64,000 nt of DNA. It comes from Clostridiales bacterium mt11. GTDB lineage: Bacteria; Bacillota; Clostridia; Tissierellales; Tepidimicrobiaceae. The stretch lies in NCBI GenBank assembly GCA_001282665.1, contig LN874948.1:250816-314815 (forward strand). The letters are read 5' to 3'. Below, piece by piece: positions 55,904 to 64,000 of the stretch; position 1 is the first letter of the stretch; each line of letters opens with the position of its first letter. The notes under the pieces were generated by a model. The model was not told where the DNA came from. It did no database searches and saw nothing but the letters and a program-made list of their open reading frames with translations. Both the position numbers and the translations under genes were made by a program.

Positions 55904-56725
55904 CTAATTCTTATTTATTTTCTTTGAATTTTCCATAGACAATGAAGTTTCTGTTCTCCAAATTAATAGTTTATCCTCTAATATATCTAGCATTTTATTT
56001 AAGAACATTCCAACAAATAATAAAATTACAATACAAGACATAACCCTGCTAATGTTAAAATAAGAAGTTGAATAGGTTATCATCCAACCAAATCCACCCT
56101 TTGCACCAATATATTCTCCAATAATTGCTCCTACTAATGCAGCACCTATACCTCCTCTTAATCCTGATAATATCCAAGGCATGCAACAAGGAATAATTAC
56201 GGTTCTTAAGGTTTGAATATTATTTGCCCCAAGTAAATTAGCCGACTCTAAAATTCCACTATCAATGTCCTTTATAGCTCCATAGGTAGCAGAAAATACA
56301 TTAAAGAAAACCATCAATCCTGCTAAAAAAACTTTAGATTTTAAACCCAGACCAAACCACAATACATAGATAGGGGCTAATGCCAGTTGAGGTATACAAC
56401 TAATTGCAGATATAATAGGAGTTATTAGTTCTCCTAAAATAGAGAAATAACTAAAAACAATAGCTAAAAATATCCCAATTATACTACCACATAGCAAACC
56501 CAATATAGCTTCTGTTAAAGTAATTGAAGCGTGCTTTGCCAATTCTCCACTATTAAAAAAGTTTATTAAATCTTTAATAATTTCACTTGGATAGCTTGCA
56601 AAAATAGGATTATATACCTCTTTTTGTGCACTTATCTCCCAAGAAAGTAATAATCCTACTACCACAACAATCCTGATTATTGAAACTAAGTTGTTTCTAT
56701 TAGTTGTTCTCCTACTTTTTTTCAT
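55904..56725 (-). CDS. ABC permease (SsuC/TauC type)
   Basis: A permease of about 273 residues starting at the ATG after AGAGGAAAA; the longer frame to 56779 lies inside the upstream gene. Six spans, and the coupling loop ESANLLGANNIQTLRTVIIPCCMPWILSGLRGG. Overlaps the DUF169 gene by 14 bases. Confidence 0.87.
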   Translation of the reverse strand: MKKSRRTTNRNNLVSIIRIVVVVGLLLSWEISAQKEVYNPIFASYPSEIIKDLINFFNSGELAKHASITLTEAILGLLCGSIIGIFLAIVFSYFSILGELITPIISAISCIPQLALAPIYVLWFGLGLKSKVFLAGLMVFFNVFSATYGAIKDIDSGILESANLLGANNIQTLRTVIIPCCMPWILSGLRGGIGAALVGAIIGEYIGAKGGFGWMITYSTSYFNISRVMSCIVILLFVGMFLNKMLDILEDKLLIWRTETSLSMENSKKINKN

Positions 56726-57536
56726 TTTTCCTCTTTTCCCTTTTTTCCTTTTCATATTCAGTATAATATGTCTTACCATATTCCATCTCTAAATCTGCAA
56801 TATCTCCAGCAGAAAATGCTTTACTTATTTCATGTTTTCTATCATCCATCTCCACAGAATTTATTGTATGATAAACTCCATTCACTACATTTGAAAACAT
56901 ATGAAATGGCATACCAATGGCAACTTCATCTTTAGACCAATTAGCTAAAAATCTAGTTCCTGAACATAAAAAAGAAACATTTATAGTATCGTTTATTAGT
57001 GGATACGCAGTGGTCTCTACACATATACCTTGATTGCCAGACATACTAATATTTTTTGTAATGCCATAATGATAAGTATATCCTTGTATAACCCTCATCA
57101 TTTCCCTAGGATAGCTTATTATTAAAACAACATCTGGGTATATATTAGGACCATATTTTTCTATAGGTTGTACAAGAACTCCATATGTGTAAGCAAAGAT
57201 ATTAGATGTTTCGCTTGCAGTAGTCATGGCTATTTCTTTATCTTTAAATAAACCAAGTTTACAACCTTCTGTGCCATTAAAATAATCATAACTAGGTTCT
57301 TCTAATCCTAAAGCCCTTGTGCTGCCTTCACAATCAGAAGTTTCTTTGTTAAATTTTATGCTATAACCACAAGTAGCAGATTTAACTGCCATACAATATG
57401 ATAGTGGTCTAGAAATTTTAATAGCATCAATAATTTCAAATTCCTCGGGAGTCTTGATAAGTTTAACCCCAACAATTTTTCTGCTTAAATCCAACATCGC
57501 ATAGGCTTTATCTATATCATTGTAGAATTTTTCCAA
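56712..57536 (-). CDS. DUF169 protein
   Basis: A 274-residue protein with the DUF169 pattern: VGVKLIKTPEE, then conserved cysteines (SYCMAVKSATCG, DCEGSTRALG, EGCKLGLF, GICVETTAYP, FLCSGTRF). Five or more Cys suggest metal or corrinoid binding, but no function is established. It is the first gene of the importer operon, so it may act on or sense the imported compound. The C-terminus is a run of Lys/Glu. Confidence 0.82.
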   Translation of the reverse strand: MEKFYNDIDKAYAMLDLSRKIVGVKLIKTPEEFEIIDAIKISRPLSYCMAVKSATCGYSIKFNKETSDCEGSTRALGLEEPSYDYFNGTEGCKLGLFKDKEIAMTTASETSNIFAYTYGVLVQPIEKYGPNIYPDVVLIISYPREMMRVIQGYTYHYGITKNISMSGNQGICVETTAYPLINDTINVSFLCSGTRFLANWSKDEVAIGMPFHMFSNVVNGVYHTINSVEMDDRKHEISKAFSAGDIADLEMEYGKTYYTEYEKEKREKRKNEKK

Positions 57537-57645
57537 CTATTTCACCTCCCATTAATTATTCCTTATAAAGTATATATAGAGAATAATAACTTTGTCTAAT
57601 AAAAATAATTAATACTGTTCTATATTCCGATAAACCTTATCTATA

Positions 57646-57680
57646 AAAACATCCCATAAGCATGTCTACCTATGGGACTT
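57646..57680 (-). terminator. terminator downstream of the ANT(6) gene
   Basis: On the minus strand TCCCATA and TATGGGA pair and GTTTTTAT follows. It separates the adenylyltransferase gene from the DUF169 operon. Confidence 0.6.
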
Positions 57681-57792
57681 CTATTTTTATCTCTGATTAA
57701 ATTTTGGCAAAGGTTGATAAATTTCAGCACCTTTATTTTCAATGCAACATTTATCATTAGTTTCACTGCTTATAAAATAAGCCTTTCATACC

Positions 57793-58665
57793 CTAATATA
57801 TCTCATCCGCATCTTCTGGTAGTATTTTTACATCTTTTAAAAATTGAAAGCTGTTATTTGCTTCTTGGGTATCGTACTCATAGTCAAAAATTATTGATAA
57901 ATCTTTAGCCATATCATCAAATAGCTCACACATTATAAAAACGGAGTTCCATATATCCTCTATCTTACTTGAAGAATAGGTTTTTAAAAATCTATCCCAT
58001 ATATCTTCTGACAGCCATCTGTATAAATATTTACCAGACTTCCCTACACTTACTGAAAAGTCAGTATCAATCCCTGCTTTCCATTCTAATAGTCGTATAA
58101 GCATCGGTCTAATATTGAAATTTATCATGTCCATTACATAGGGTATCTCTTTTCGCCATAGCCCCTTTGCAACATTATTCAAACACCACCAAAATTCATT
58201 ACAAGTACATTGAAATTTCCTCTTATTAGGCTTTTTCACCCAATAATCTTCGTCAGTAGCTTTAGGTATTGGAGGCAGTATATTGTCTTTGTCTAACAAA
58301 ACAACACAGAGTTTATCAGTAAGGATATTATTATTCATGTGGCTAATGGTTTCAACATGTAGGTCAAGTCTATTTCCATCAGTAAATTGTATGAGCCAAC
58401 CATAACAATTCTCTACATCAGATGGATAGCATACATTATCCTCTGGATACTGCATATACAACCGTTCTCCAAAACGGTCAATCCAAGTCTTATCTTCACG
58501 AAAAGACTTAGTCTCGGTTACCACATACACAATATCATAATCTTGAAAAATATCCTCTGGAACATTTGGATTAGTACGAGAACCATTCATATATACCGCA
58601 CGAATACGATTATCACTTTCTGCAATACCTAATATTAGATCAAACATCTCTTTCTCACTACGCAT
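57793..58665 (-). CDS. aminoglycoside 6-adenylyltransferase, ANT(6) family
   Basis: A 290-residue nucleotidyltransferase. YMNGSRTNP (near 25) and QDYDIVYVV (near 41) form the G-S-x-D-x-D catalytic site; FTDGNRLDLHVET (near 94) holds the third acid. The full-length C-terminal helical domain is present. The family adenylylates streptomycin at O-6 and confers resistance. Chromosomal homologues exist in many Clostridia, so resistance is not certain. No transposon ends adjoin it. Confidence 0.88.
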   Translation of the reverse strand: MRSEKEMFDLILGIAESDNRIRAVYMNGSRTNPNVPEDIFQDYDIVYVVTETKSFREDKTWIDRFGERLYMQYPEDNVCYPSDVENCYGWLIQFTDGNRLDLHVETISHMNNNILTDKLCVVLLDKDNILPPIPKATDEDYWVKKPNKRKFQCTCNEFWWCLNNVAKGLWRKEIPYVMDMINFNIRPMLIRLLEWKAGIDTDFSVSVGKSGKYLYRWLSEDIWDRFLKTYSSSKIEDIWNSVFIMCELFDDMAKDLSIIFDYEYDTQEANNSFQFLKDVKILPEDADEIY

Positions 58666-58684
58666 TTCTTCACCTCATCAAATT

Positions 58685-60313
58685 TTAATGATTGTCTCCT
58701 AATTTACTTAATTCCTCCCCTATTATTTTCTTGTCTAACCTTTCAAATAAAATATCAATTTCTTCTATTGAAGTTCCCGCTTTTAAATCGATATACCTCC
58801 AAGTTTCTATATCACAGTTTAACCAAGTTTTAATTTTAGCCGATGAAAAAGGCAAAAATGGCTGTAATAAATTGGCTATGTTTATTATGGCGACTAAACA
58901 ATTATATATAGTATTTGCACATTCTATCCTATCTGTATTTATTGTAGTCCAAGGAGTCTTCTCATCAAAATATTTATTTATACTCCTTATGAAATCAAAA
59001 ATCTCATCTATGACTGATTTTAAATTTCCTTTTTCAATAAGTCTACCAACTTCATCATATAAAAACTTAATTTTTTCATCTATATTGGTTTCTAGTTCTC
59101 CTTCTGGTATTCTACTCTCAAAATATTTTTTGACAAATATCAAGGTTCTATTTACTAAATTACCGTATACACCTAATAATTCACCATTGTTTTTATTGAC
59201 AAATTCTCTCCACGAAAAATCTGTATCCCTTTTTTCAGGACCATTTGTTATAAGAAAATATCTTAATGAATCAATATTATATTTTTCAATTATATCTGGA
59301 ATCCACACTGCCCAATTACTACTAGTGGATATTTTCTTTCCTTCTAGTGTAACATACTCACTGGAAATTACCTTATCTGGGAACTTGTCAATTCCAGAGC
59401 CTTTTAATAATGCTGGTAAAATCACGGTATGAAATGGTATATTATCTTTTCCATGAACGTAATAGGATACAGCTTTACTATTCCAAAACTCTTTCCAATC
59501 ACTATTATTTTCTAAAGCCCATTTCTTGCTTAAGGTTAAATATCCTAGTATTGCATCTATCCATACATATACCTTTTTATCTTCATATCCTTTAATAGGT
59601 ATATCTATACCCCAAGGAAGATCTCTTGATATGGCTTTATCCTGTAGCCCTTCATCTAAATATCTTTGTGAGTTATTAACTGCATTTATTCTCCAATTAT
59701 CTTTACTTTTTTCTAGGTGAGCCAGTAGTTCTTCTTCAAATTTGGATAATCTAAAAAATAGCTGTTTTATATTCTTAACAACTGGTTCATTACCACAAAT
59801 TTTACACTTTCTATCTTGAAGCTCAAGGGGATCCAAAATAGTAGAACAAGCATCGCATTGATCTCCTCTAGCGATATTTCCACACACAGGACATATGCCT
59901 TCAACAAATCTATCTGCTAAAAATTGATTACATTTTTCACAAAAAAGCTGTTCTACTTCCTTTTCATATATTAATTCATTATTATATAATATTTTAATGA
60001 TATTTTGAACCTCTTTCTTATGATATTCATCATCTGTTCTACAATATTTATCATAAGAAAATCCTAGTTTATCAAAACAATACTTAAATTCATTATGATA
60101 TCTATTAGCGATTTCTTTTGGGCTTATATTCTCCTTTTTAGACCTTATTGATATAGGGGTTCCATGACAATCACTTCCTGATACATATAATACATTTTCC
60201 CCTTTTAGTCTAAAATATCTTGCTATTACATCACCTGGCAATAATGCTGCTATATGTCCTATATGCAATGAACCATTGGCATATGGCCATGCTCCTCCAA
60301 TAAAAATATTCAT
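58685..60313 (-). CDS. metG: methionyl-tRNA synthetase
   Basis: A 542-residue class I synthetase of the short form, without the C-terminal tRNA-binding domain. PYANGSLHIGHIAA holds the HIGH motif, two zinc knuckles lie at about 124-145 and 155-175 (CEKC, CPVCG, CDAC, CKICG), and KISTS (near 335) stands for KMSKS. The all-helical anticodon domain follows. Controlled by the Met T-box upstream. A second methionyl-tRNA synthetase elsewhere in the genome is possible. Confidence 0.94.
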   Translation of the reverse strand: MNIFIGGAWPYANGSLHIGHIAALLPGDVIARYFRLKGENVLYVSGSDCHGTPISIRSKKENISPKEIANRYHNEFKYCFDKLGFSYDKYCRTDDEYHKKEVQNIIKILYNNELIYEKEVEQLFCEKCNQFLADRFVEGICPVCGNIARGDQCDACSTILDPLELQDRKCKICGNEPVVKNIKQLFFRLSKFEEELLAHLEKSKDNWRINAVNNSQRYLDEGLQDKAISRDLPWGIDIPIKGYEDKKVYVWIDAILGYLTLSKKWALENNSDWKEFWNSKAVSYYVHGKDNIPFHTVILPALLKGSGIDKFPDKVISSEYVTLEGKKISTSSNWAVWIPDIIEKYNIDSLRYFLITNGPEKRDTDFSWREFVNKNNGELLGVYGNLVNRTLIFVKKYFESRIPEGELETNIDEKIKFLYDEVGRLIEKGNLKSVIDEIFDFIRSINKYFDEKTPWTTINTDRIECANTIYNCLVAIINIANLLQPFLPFSSAKIKTWLNCDIETWRYIDLKAGTSIEEIDILFERLDKKIIGEELSKLGDNH

Positions 60314-60344
60314 ATTATCCCTCCATATATAATTAAAATTAAAT

Positions 60345-60625
60345 ACAAAAAACTCTCGTTTCTAAAAAATTTTAGAAACGAGAGTTAACCTTCGTGTTAC
60401 CATCCTAATTTACTTATACCTCACGATATAAGTCTCATCAAGTACGTTGCAAACAATGCAATTATACTCTATCACTATAATGGGTGAACCCATCGCAGCC
60501 TAAATCTTACGATCTCGGTGCCCTGCTCCAAGGCCATTTTCACCTTAATATCCTTTGCCTCTTCTCACCATCTGAAGCTCTCTGTAAAAGTGTTCTCAAA
60601 GTTACTTTCCTTTTCTTTGCATTTA
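60345..60625 (-). promoter_or_regulatory. T-box riboswitch (Met) with terminator
   Basis: Minus-strand leader with a Stem I AGAGAGC/GGTGAGAAGAGGC region, a GTGAAAATGGCC specifier loop that offers ATG, and the T-box GGATGGTAACACG near 60391-60405. A long terminator stem (60345-60386, AACTCTCGTTTCTAAAA with its complement, then T6) follows. Uncharged tRNA-Met should let transcription proceed into metG. Confidence 0.92.
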
Positions 60626-60638
60626 TATTATTATAGAT

Positions 60639-60667
60639 AATATATGCTATATAACGTCCAATGTCAA
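60639..60667 (-). promoter_or_regulatory. promoter of the T-box-metG unit
   Basis: TTGACA and TATATT separated by 17 bases on the minus strand, just upstream of the T-box leader. Confidence 0.75.
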
Positions 60668-60738
60668 TAGTATCTGTTCGTTTTAGTATGTACCTAGATA
60701 AGTCATATTATGAATTATTAAAGCAATTATATTTCCAT

Positions 60739-61182
60739 TTATAATAATTTTTTCGACATCCAATAAAATGTACTACCTGGAGGATAATCATCTAATTTTC
60801 CTACAATCCTGTATCCATTTTTCTCATAAAATGTTCTTCCCTGAAACTCAAAAGTCGATAGAAATACTTTATCACATCCATGCAATATAGCTATTCTTTC
60901 CGCTTCCTTTAATATTTCAGTACCAATACCATTTTTTCGATAATTCTCATGCAACCAAAAATACTTAATCTCTAGCCATTTCCAATAGACTTCTCCTGTT
61001 AAACCTCCAACCCATTCATTATCAGTATTTTCTATTATTATATTTACTGATTGAACAGAATCTGGTTTTCTTATTTCTCTATGGTACATAGAAGTATAAT
61101 CATTATATTCTCTAATTTTCATGTGCAAAAATTTAGAAATCTCTTCATTTTTTTCATTTTCAATTATTGTTTTATACTCCAT
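60739..61182 (-). CDS. GNAT-family N-acetyltransferase
   Basis: A 147-residue acetyltransferase. The acetyl-CoA motif is HENYRKNGIGTEILKEAERIA (near 78-98), followed by FEFQGRTFYEKNGYRIVGKL, typical of GNAT enzymes acting on small molecules. Substrate unknown. Nothing else is seen in 61183-61473. Confidence 0.87.
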   Translation of the reverse strand: MEYKTIIENEKNEEISKFLHMKIREYNDYTSMYHREIRKPDSVQSVNIIIENTDNEWVGGLTGEVYWKWLEIKYFWLHENYRKNGIGTEILKEAERIAILHGCDKVFLSTFEFQGRTFYEKNGYRIVGKLDDYPPGSTFYWMSKKLL

Positions 61183-61473
61183 TTAAATAACCTCCAATCT
61201 AATCATATACATAAATTAAAGTTTAAAATGTCATCTTATATTAGTTCCACTTTCTGATAATCTTTTTATTTTAATCAAAGTTAAAGTACAATCAAATTCT
61301 CGGTAAATTAATAAATGAAAACAATCTCATATCAATTGTTTAGATTTAATTTTATATTTTGGCTCTGTTAAAGAGTAGTGTTGATATAAGTAATATTTTT
61401 AGGGAACTTGTTAAAAAGTTCCCTAAATTCACATTTTGAAAAAATTATATCATAAGTTATTTAAACATCACAC

Positions 61474-61917
61474 TCAATATCTGTAGGTATAAATAATTTC
61501 ATCATTTACTTCTGGTTCGTCTGCTCCAATATTTTTATATAATGCACATGCAGGTATATTATTTGTATTTGTTGGAATCCATATCTTCATTACATCATTT
61601 AATTTTCCATCTTCAATGATTGTATTAATTATACTTTTAGCAATTCCATTTTTTCTACAACATTTTAATGTACCTATTTCATACAAGCAAACCATATTTT
61701 TTGTAGTATCAATTCGTCTTTGCACATAAGCAATTGCATAAGCAACTACTTTTTCATCCATTGTTGCAACGTAGAACCAATTGTCATTGTTGCATAAAAA
61801 TTTTTTTATTACTTCTTCATTAAAACAGCATATATCTTCTTCGCTCTTAACATTGCTAATCGCATCTTTAATATACATAATCTCATTTATTCCACACTTA
61901 AAAACATTTAAAGACAT
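61474..61917 (-). CDS. GNAT-family N-acetyltransferase (AAC-like)
   Basis: A 147-residue acetyltransferase with the motif A region YEIGTLKCCRKNGIAKSIINTII (near 80-102) and the end TNTNNIPACALYKNIGADEPE. This resembles aminoglycoside 3-N-acetyltransferase-I-like GNATs, but substrate cannot be assigned. Confidence 0.83.
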   Translation of the reverse strand: MSLNVFKCGINEIMYIKDAISNVKSEEDICCFNEEVIKKFLCNNDNWFYVATMDEKVVAYAIAYVQRRIDTTKNMVCLYEIGTLKCCRKNGIAKSIINTIIEDGKLNDVMKIWIPTNTNNIPACALYKNIGADEPEVNDEIIYTYRY

Positions 61918-61967
61918 ATCTCTTTACCTCCAGATAATTAATAAATAACCTATATATTTATAATCTC

Positions 61968-62340
61968 TTACACATAGATTGCTTCTCTAACCCTAAAATC
62001 CTTTAATTTTGTATCAATATGTATGGTATGGGATTGCACCAATAAATTTTTGCTATTTATTGTATCTTTTTCAGCGTTAAAGATTTCAAGCCACTTAAAC
62101 CACTACATGTAATTAGCAAGGTATTTAGTTGCAACACCATTAAACCTATCCATCTACGCGACAGTGGAGACGCTTCTCGCTGTCGCACCAATTATCTTAA
62201 AATTTCCTAAAGCTTTCTGTGCTTTGTTATAAATCTTATCATAGGAATCCTTAGTTTCTGGGTGGTATTGAAAATCACTTCCAAATATAGCTTCTATATA
62301 CTTCCCATCCTTTCTTTGAATTACCGTTTCTTCTTTTCAT
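61968..62340 (-). pseudogene. degenerate transposase remnant joined to another gene fragment
   Basis: Minus-strand translation gives MDRFNGVATKYLANYM, a stop, then WFKWLEIFNAEKD, which resembles the C-terminal end of IS1595-type transposases. Upstream of a GC-richer hairpin (GCGACAG/CTGTCGC, about 62158-62190) is an unrelated fragment (GSDFQYHPETKDSYDKIYNK, within 62200-62420) with stops and frameshifts. Nothing here is intact. The family call is from memory. Confidence 0.5.
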
Positions 62341-62601
62341 GAATTAGGAAAGCTCAAAGTATATCTATTTTCCTCACTAAAATAGTATACTTTTTAGGCA
62401 CTGAAATTCCTCCTTTTTTTAAATAATTGATATCAATATCATACCATGATATTACAATATTCACAATTTTATAACATAATTTTATTTATATGATATCAGA
62501 AAAAAACCTAGCTAATGCTAAGCAAAAATTTACCACCTACTTATAGAATATAGGCATACTCTTTTTGTTTAAAAATAGATTTATAAAGGGGGTTTTATAT
62601 T

Positions 62602-62955
62602 ATGAAGAGAAAAATAGCAGCAATACTAACGGCAATTATGTTACTATCAGTATTTTCAATGGGTAATTTTGCAGAAGAAGATTCAACAGTACCTACGGCA
62701 TCTTTTGATGAAAAGGTTACTTTGAATGATGCAGAAGAAGTTATGCCTATTCATAGAATTATCTTAAATATTGAAACTACTTTTTCACAATTAGCTGAAC
62801 AACTAAATATCAATAAGGTTCTAACCAGATCTATGTTAGGTCTTATCGCAAGACTTAGAACAAAGATTTTATCCCATACTCTCTGTTACACCATCAATAA
62901 GATACTAGGTAATAACATAAGCTTAGGACACATCAAAGAACTTATGTTTGGATAA
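62602..62955 (+). CDS. small secreted protein, unrecognised
   Basis: A 117-residue protein with AAAGGGGG before the ATG and a signal peptide (KRKIAAILTAIMLLSVFSMGNFA, cleaved near residue 24). The mature part is helical (ILNIETTFSQLAEQLNINKVL and RSMLGLIARLRTKIL) with a single Cys. No family recognised. It lies between two mobile-element remnants, so it may be part of a transferred segment. Confidence 0.6.
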   Translation: MKRKIAAILTAIMLLSVFSMGNFAEEDSTVPTASFDEKVTLNDAEEVMPIHRIILNIETTFSQLAEQLNINKVLTRSMLGLIARLRTKILSHTLCYTINKILGNNISLGHIKELMFG

Positions 62956-63053
62956 TATTTCCAAACTATTTTCTTAAGGTGTATCTTTTTTCAAAAAAAT
63001 AATCGGTAAATTTATCCAGTATTAAATTTACTAGCACATTGGGTTAAATTATT

Positions 63054-63425
63054 TTAGCCTAAGCTTACATTTATTTCTTCAAAAGAATCATTTTCATATT
63101 GTGTATAAAGTTTATAATAATTATTTCTAGCATCCATTAATTGGCTATGTGTCCCAGACTCTACTATTTTGCCGTCTTCTAGTACATAAATCATATCGGC
63201 TTTTTCAATAAAAGACAGTTTATGGCTTATGATTAAAATTGTTTTATTCGTTATATTCTCGAAAATTTCTTTTGTTACAATAAATTCACTAGAGTTATCA
63301 AGATTTGCTGTTGCTTCATCTAAGATAAGAATAGGGGCATCTTGGATAATTGCTCTAGCAAGAGCAATTTTTTGTCGTTGTCCCCTAGATAAGTTTACCC
63401 CCCTTTCTTTTATTTTAGTAGCTCG
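63054..63425 (-). pseudogene. C-terminal fragment of an ABC exporter ATPase
   Basis: The minus strand encodes the last 120 or so residues of a fused ABC exporter: ERGVNLSRGQRQKIALARAI (signature), APILILDEATANLD (Walker B), LIISHKLSFIEKAD (H-loop) and the usual C-terminus. The coding sequence stops making sense at 63425, where the next mobile element begins. Promoter, spans and Walker A are missing. Confidence 0.85.
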
Positions 63426-63547
63426 TTGCAGAACTCTACAACTCGCATAAACACTGCAATTTAATATATTGAAATGGCTGGATTCCCCCCATTTTTGGGT
63501 ATATATACATTGATAAAGTGTGCATAACTCAAAGAAAGGAGAATCCT

Positions 63548-64000
63548 ATGCCAGTTTCAGCTAAACAATTAAACTTTTGCGATATTTCTACTGATTTTGA
63601 TAAGTTTTATAATCAAAATCAAAGTAATTTACTTGATTTATTAAACCAATTCATTAATATTAGTGATTTTATCCCATTTTCTTTCTATCAGAAATATTAT
63701 TCTCATTTTGGTAGAAAAAGAGATTTCTCTTTAGAATCTATGTTATCTGCTTTTATTCTTAAAAATATTTTGTCTATTCCTTCTATTGACCTACTAATTT
63801 CATTACTACATATATCATCAGAAATTCGTAAGTTCTGTGGTTTCTTAAAGATACCTGATAAATCTCAGTTCTCTAGATTTAAATTAAATTTTCTTGATAA
63901 TCTTAATGATTTATTTAATAATCTAGTTGATGTAACTGAGGAAGTTTCTAAGGAAATCAATCCATTTTTAGCTTCTGTTTTAATTACTGATACTACTGGA
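63548..64000 (+). CDS. transposase, N-terminal part (runs off the window)
   Basis: An open frame of 151 codons from an ATG with AAAGGAGAA upstream to the window end. HFGRKRDFSLESMLSAFILK and a helix-rich N-terminus, ending at LITDTTG, the first catalytic Asp region, fit DDE transposases of the IS1182/IS5-like (DUF772-type) group. The element's left end is probably within 63426-63500 and it truncates the ABC exporter gene. Confidence 0.8.
   Translation, partial: MPVSAKQLNFCDISTDFDKFYNQNQSNLLDLLNQFINISDFIPFSFYQKYYSHFGRKRDFSLESMLSAFILKNILSIPSIDLLISLLHISSEIRKFCGFLKIPDKSQFSRFKLNFLDNLNDLFNNLVDVTEEVSKEINPFLASVLITDTTG

Noticed and set aside
58692..59432. Plus-strand 246-codon ORF
   Set aside because: It is a shadow of the methionyl-tRNA synthetase gene.
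1..64000. CRISPR arrays, tRNA and rRNA genes
   Set aside because: No direct-repeat/spacer pattern, no tRNA-like cloverleaf with TTCGA-type arm and no rRNA sequence was noticed by eye; a tRNA scan would be decisive.

Overview
The window is AT-rich chromosomal DNA of an anaerobic, spore-forming-type Firmicute. Codon use, Shine-Dalgarno sites, T-box and riboswitch leaders and the gene content (complete anaerobic cobalamin pathway, double-cubane-type dehydratase homologue, N-acyl-D-amino-acid deacylase, CD3324-type and DUF169 proteins) suggest a Tissierellia/Clostridia amino-acid fermenter. The genus cannot be fixed from sequence alone. No tRNA, rRNA or CRISPR array was seen.

Layout. 1-9.5 kb holds mixed housekeeping genes: a small spore-type protein, a short AI-2E-family membrane protein, a Na+/Ca2+-exchanger-type antiporter behind a yybP-ykoY (Mn2+) riboswitch, a lipoprotein, a 2-hydroxyacyl-CoA dehydratase-like protein, a DUF441 membrane protein, an iron alcohol dehydrogenase, a surface-anchored amidohydrolase and a TIM-barrel protein. 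9.6-11.7 kb is a chemoreceptor.

11.9-33.9 kb is a cobalamin region, all on the minus strand. One riboswitch-controlled operon (cbiM-N-Q-O-K, a btuF/btuD-like pair, cbiP, cbiB, cobD-type aminotransferase, a cbiA-cbiC fusion, cbiD-E-T-L-F-G-H-J, Cys-rich protein) makes and imports what is needed for the corrin ring. A second, nearly identical riboswitch and promoter drive an ABC uptake operon. Both ring amidotransferases appear to have lost glutaminase function: CbiA has Ala in place of the catalytic Cys, and CbiP lacks its whole glutaminase domain.

34.1-37.0 kb carries two alpha/beta hydrolases, RecX and a GIY-YIG protein on the plus strand.

37.1-49.9 kb is an accessory island on the minus strand. 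It encodes a CXXX-repeat peptide (a ribosomally made, radical-SAM-modified peptide), its radical SAM maturase, a small modification-system protein, a peptide-type ABC exporter and an odd ABC system. That system mixes sugar-importer parts (solute-binding protein, MalF, MalG, MalK/UgpC ATPase) with exporter parts (adaptor domain fused to MalG, MacB-like permease). An intact IS3-family element has split the maturase. Removing the element and one copy of its 3-bp target duplication restores one 743-residue reading frame.

50-64 kb is a patchwork: acetyltransferases, a CD3324-type regulator, a decayed two-component system, an ABC importer with a DUF169 protein, an ANT(6)-type adenylyltransferase gene, a T-box-controlled metS/metG, remnants of a transposase and an ABC exporter, and the start of another transposase running off the end.
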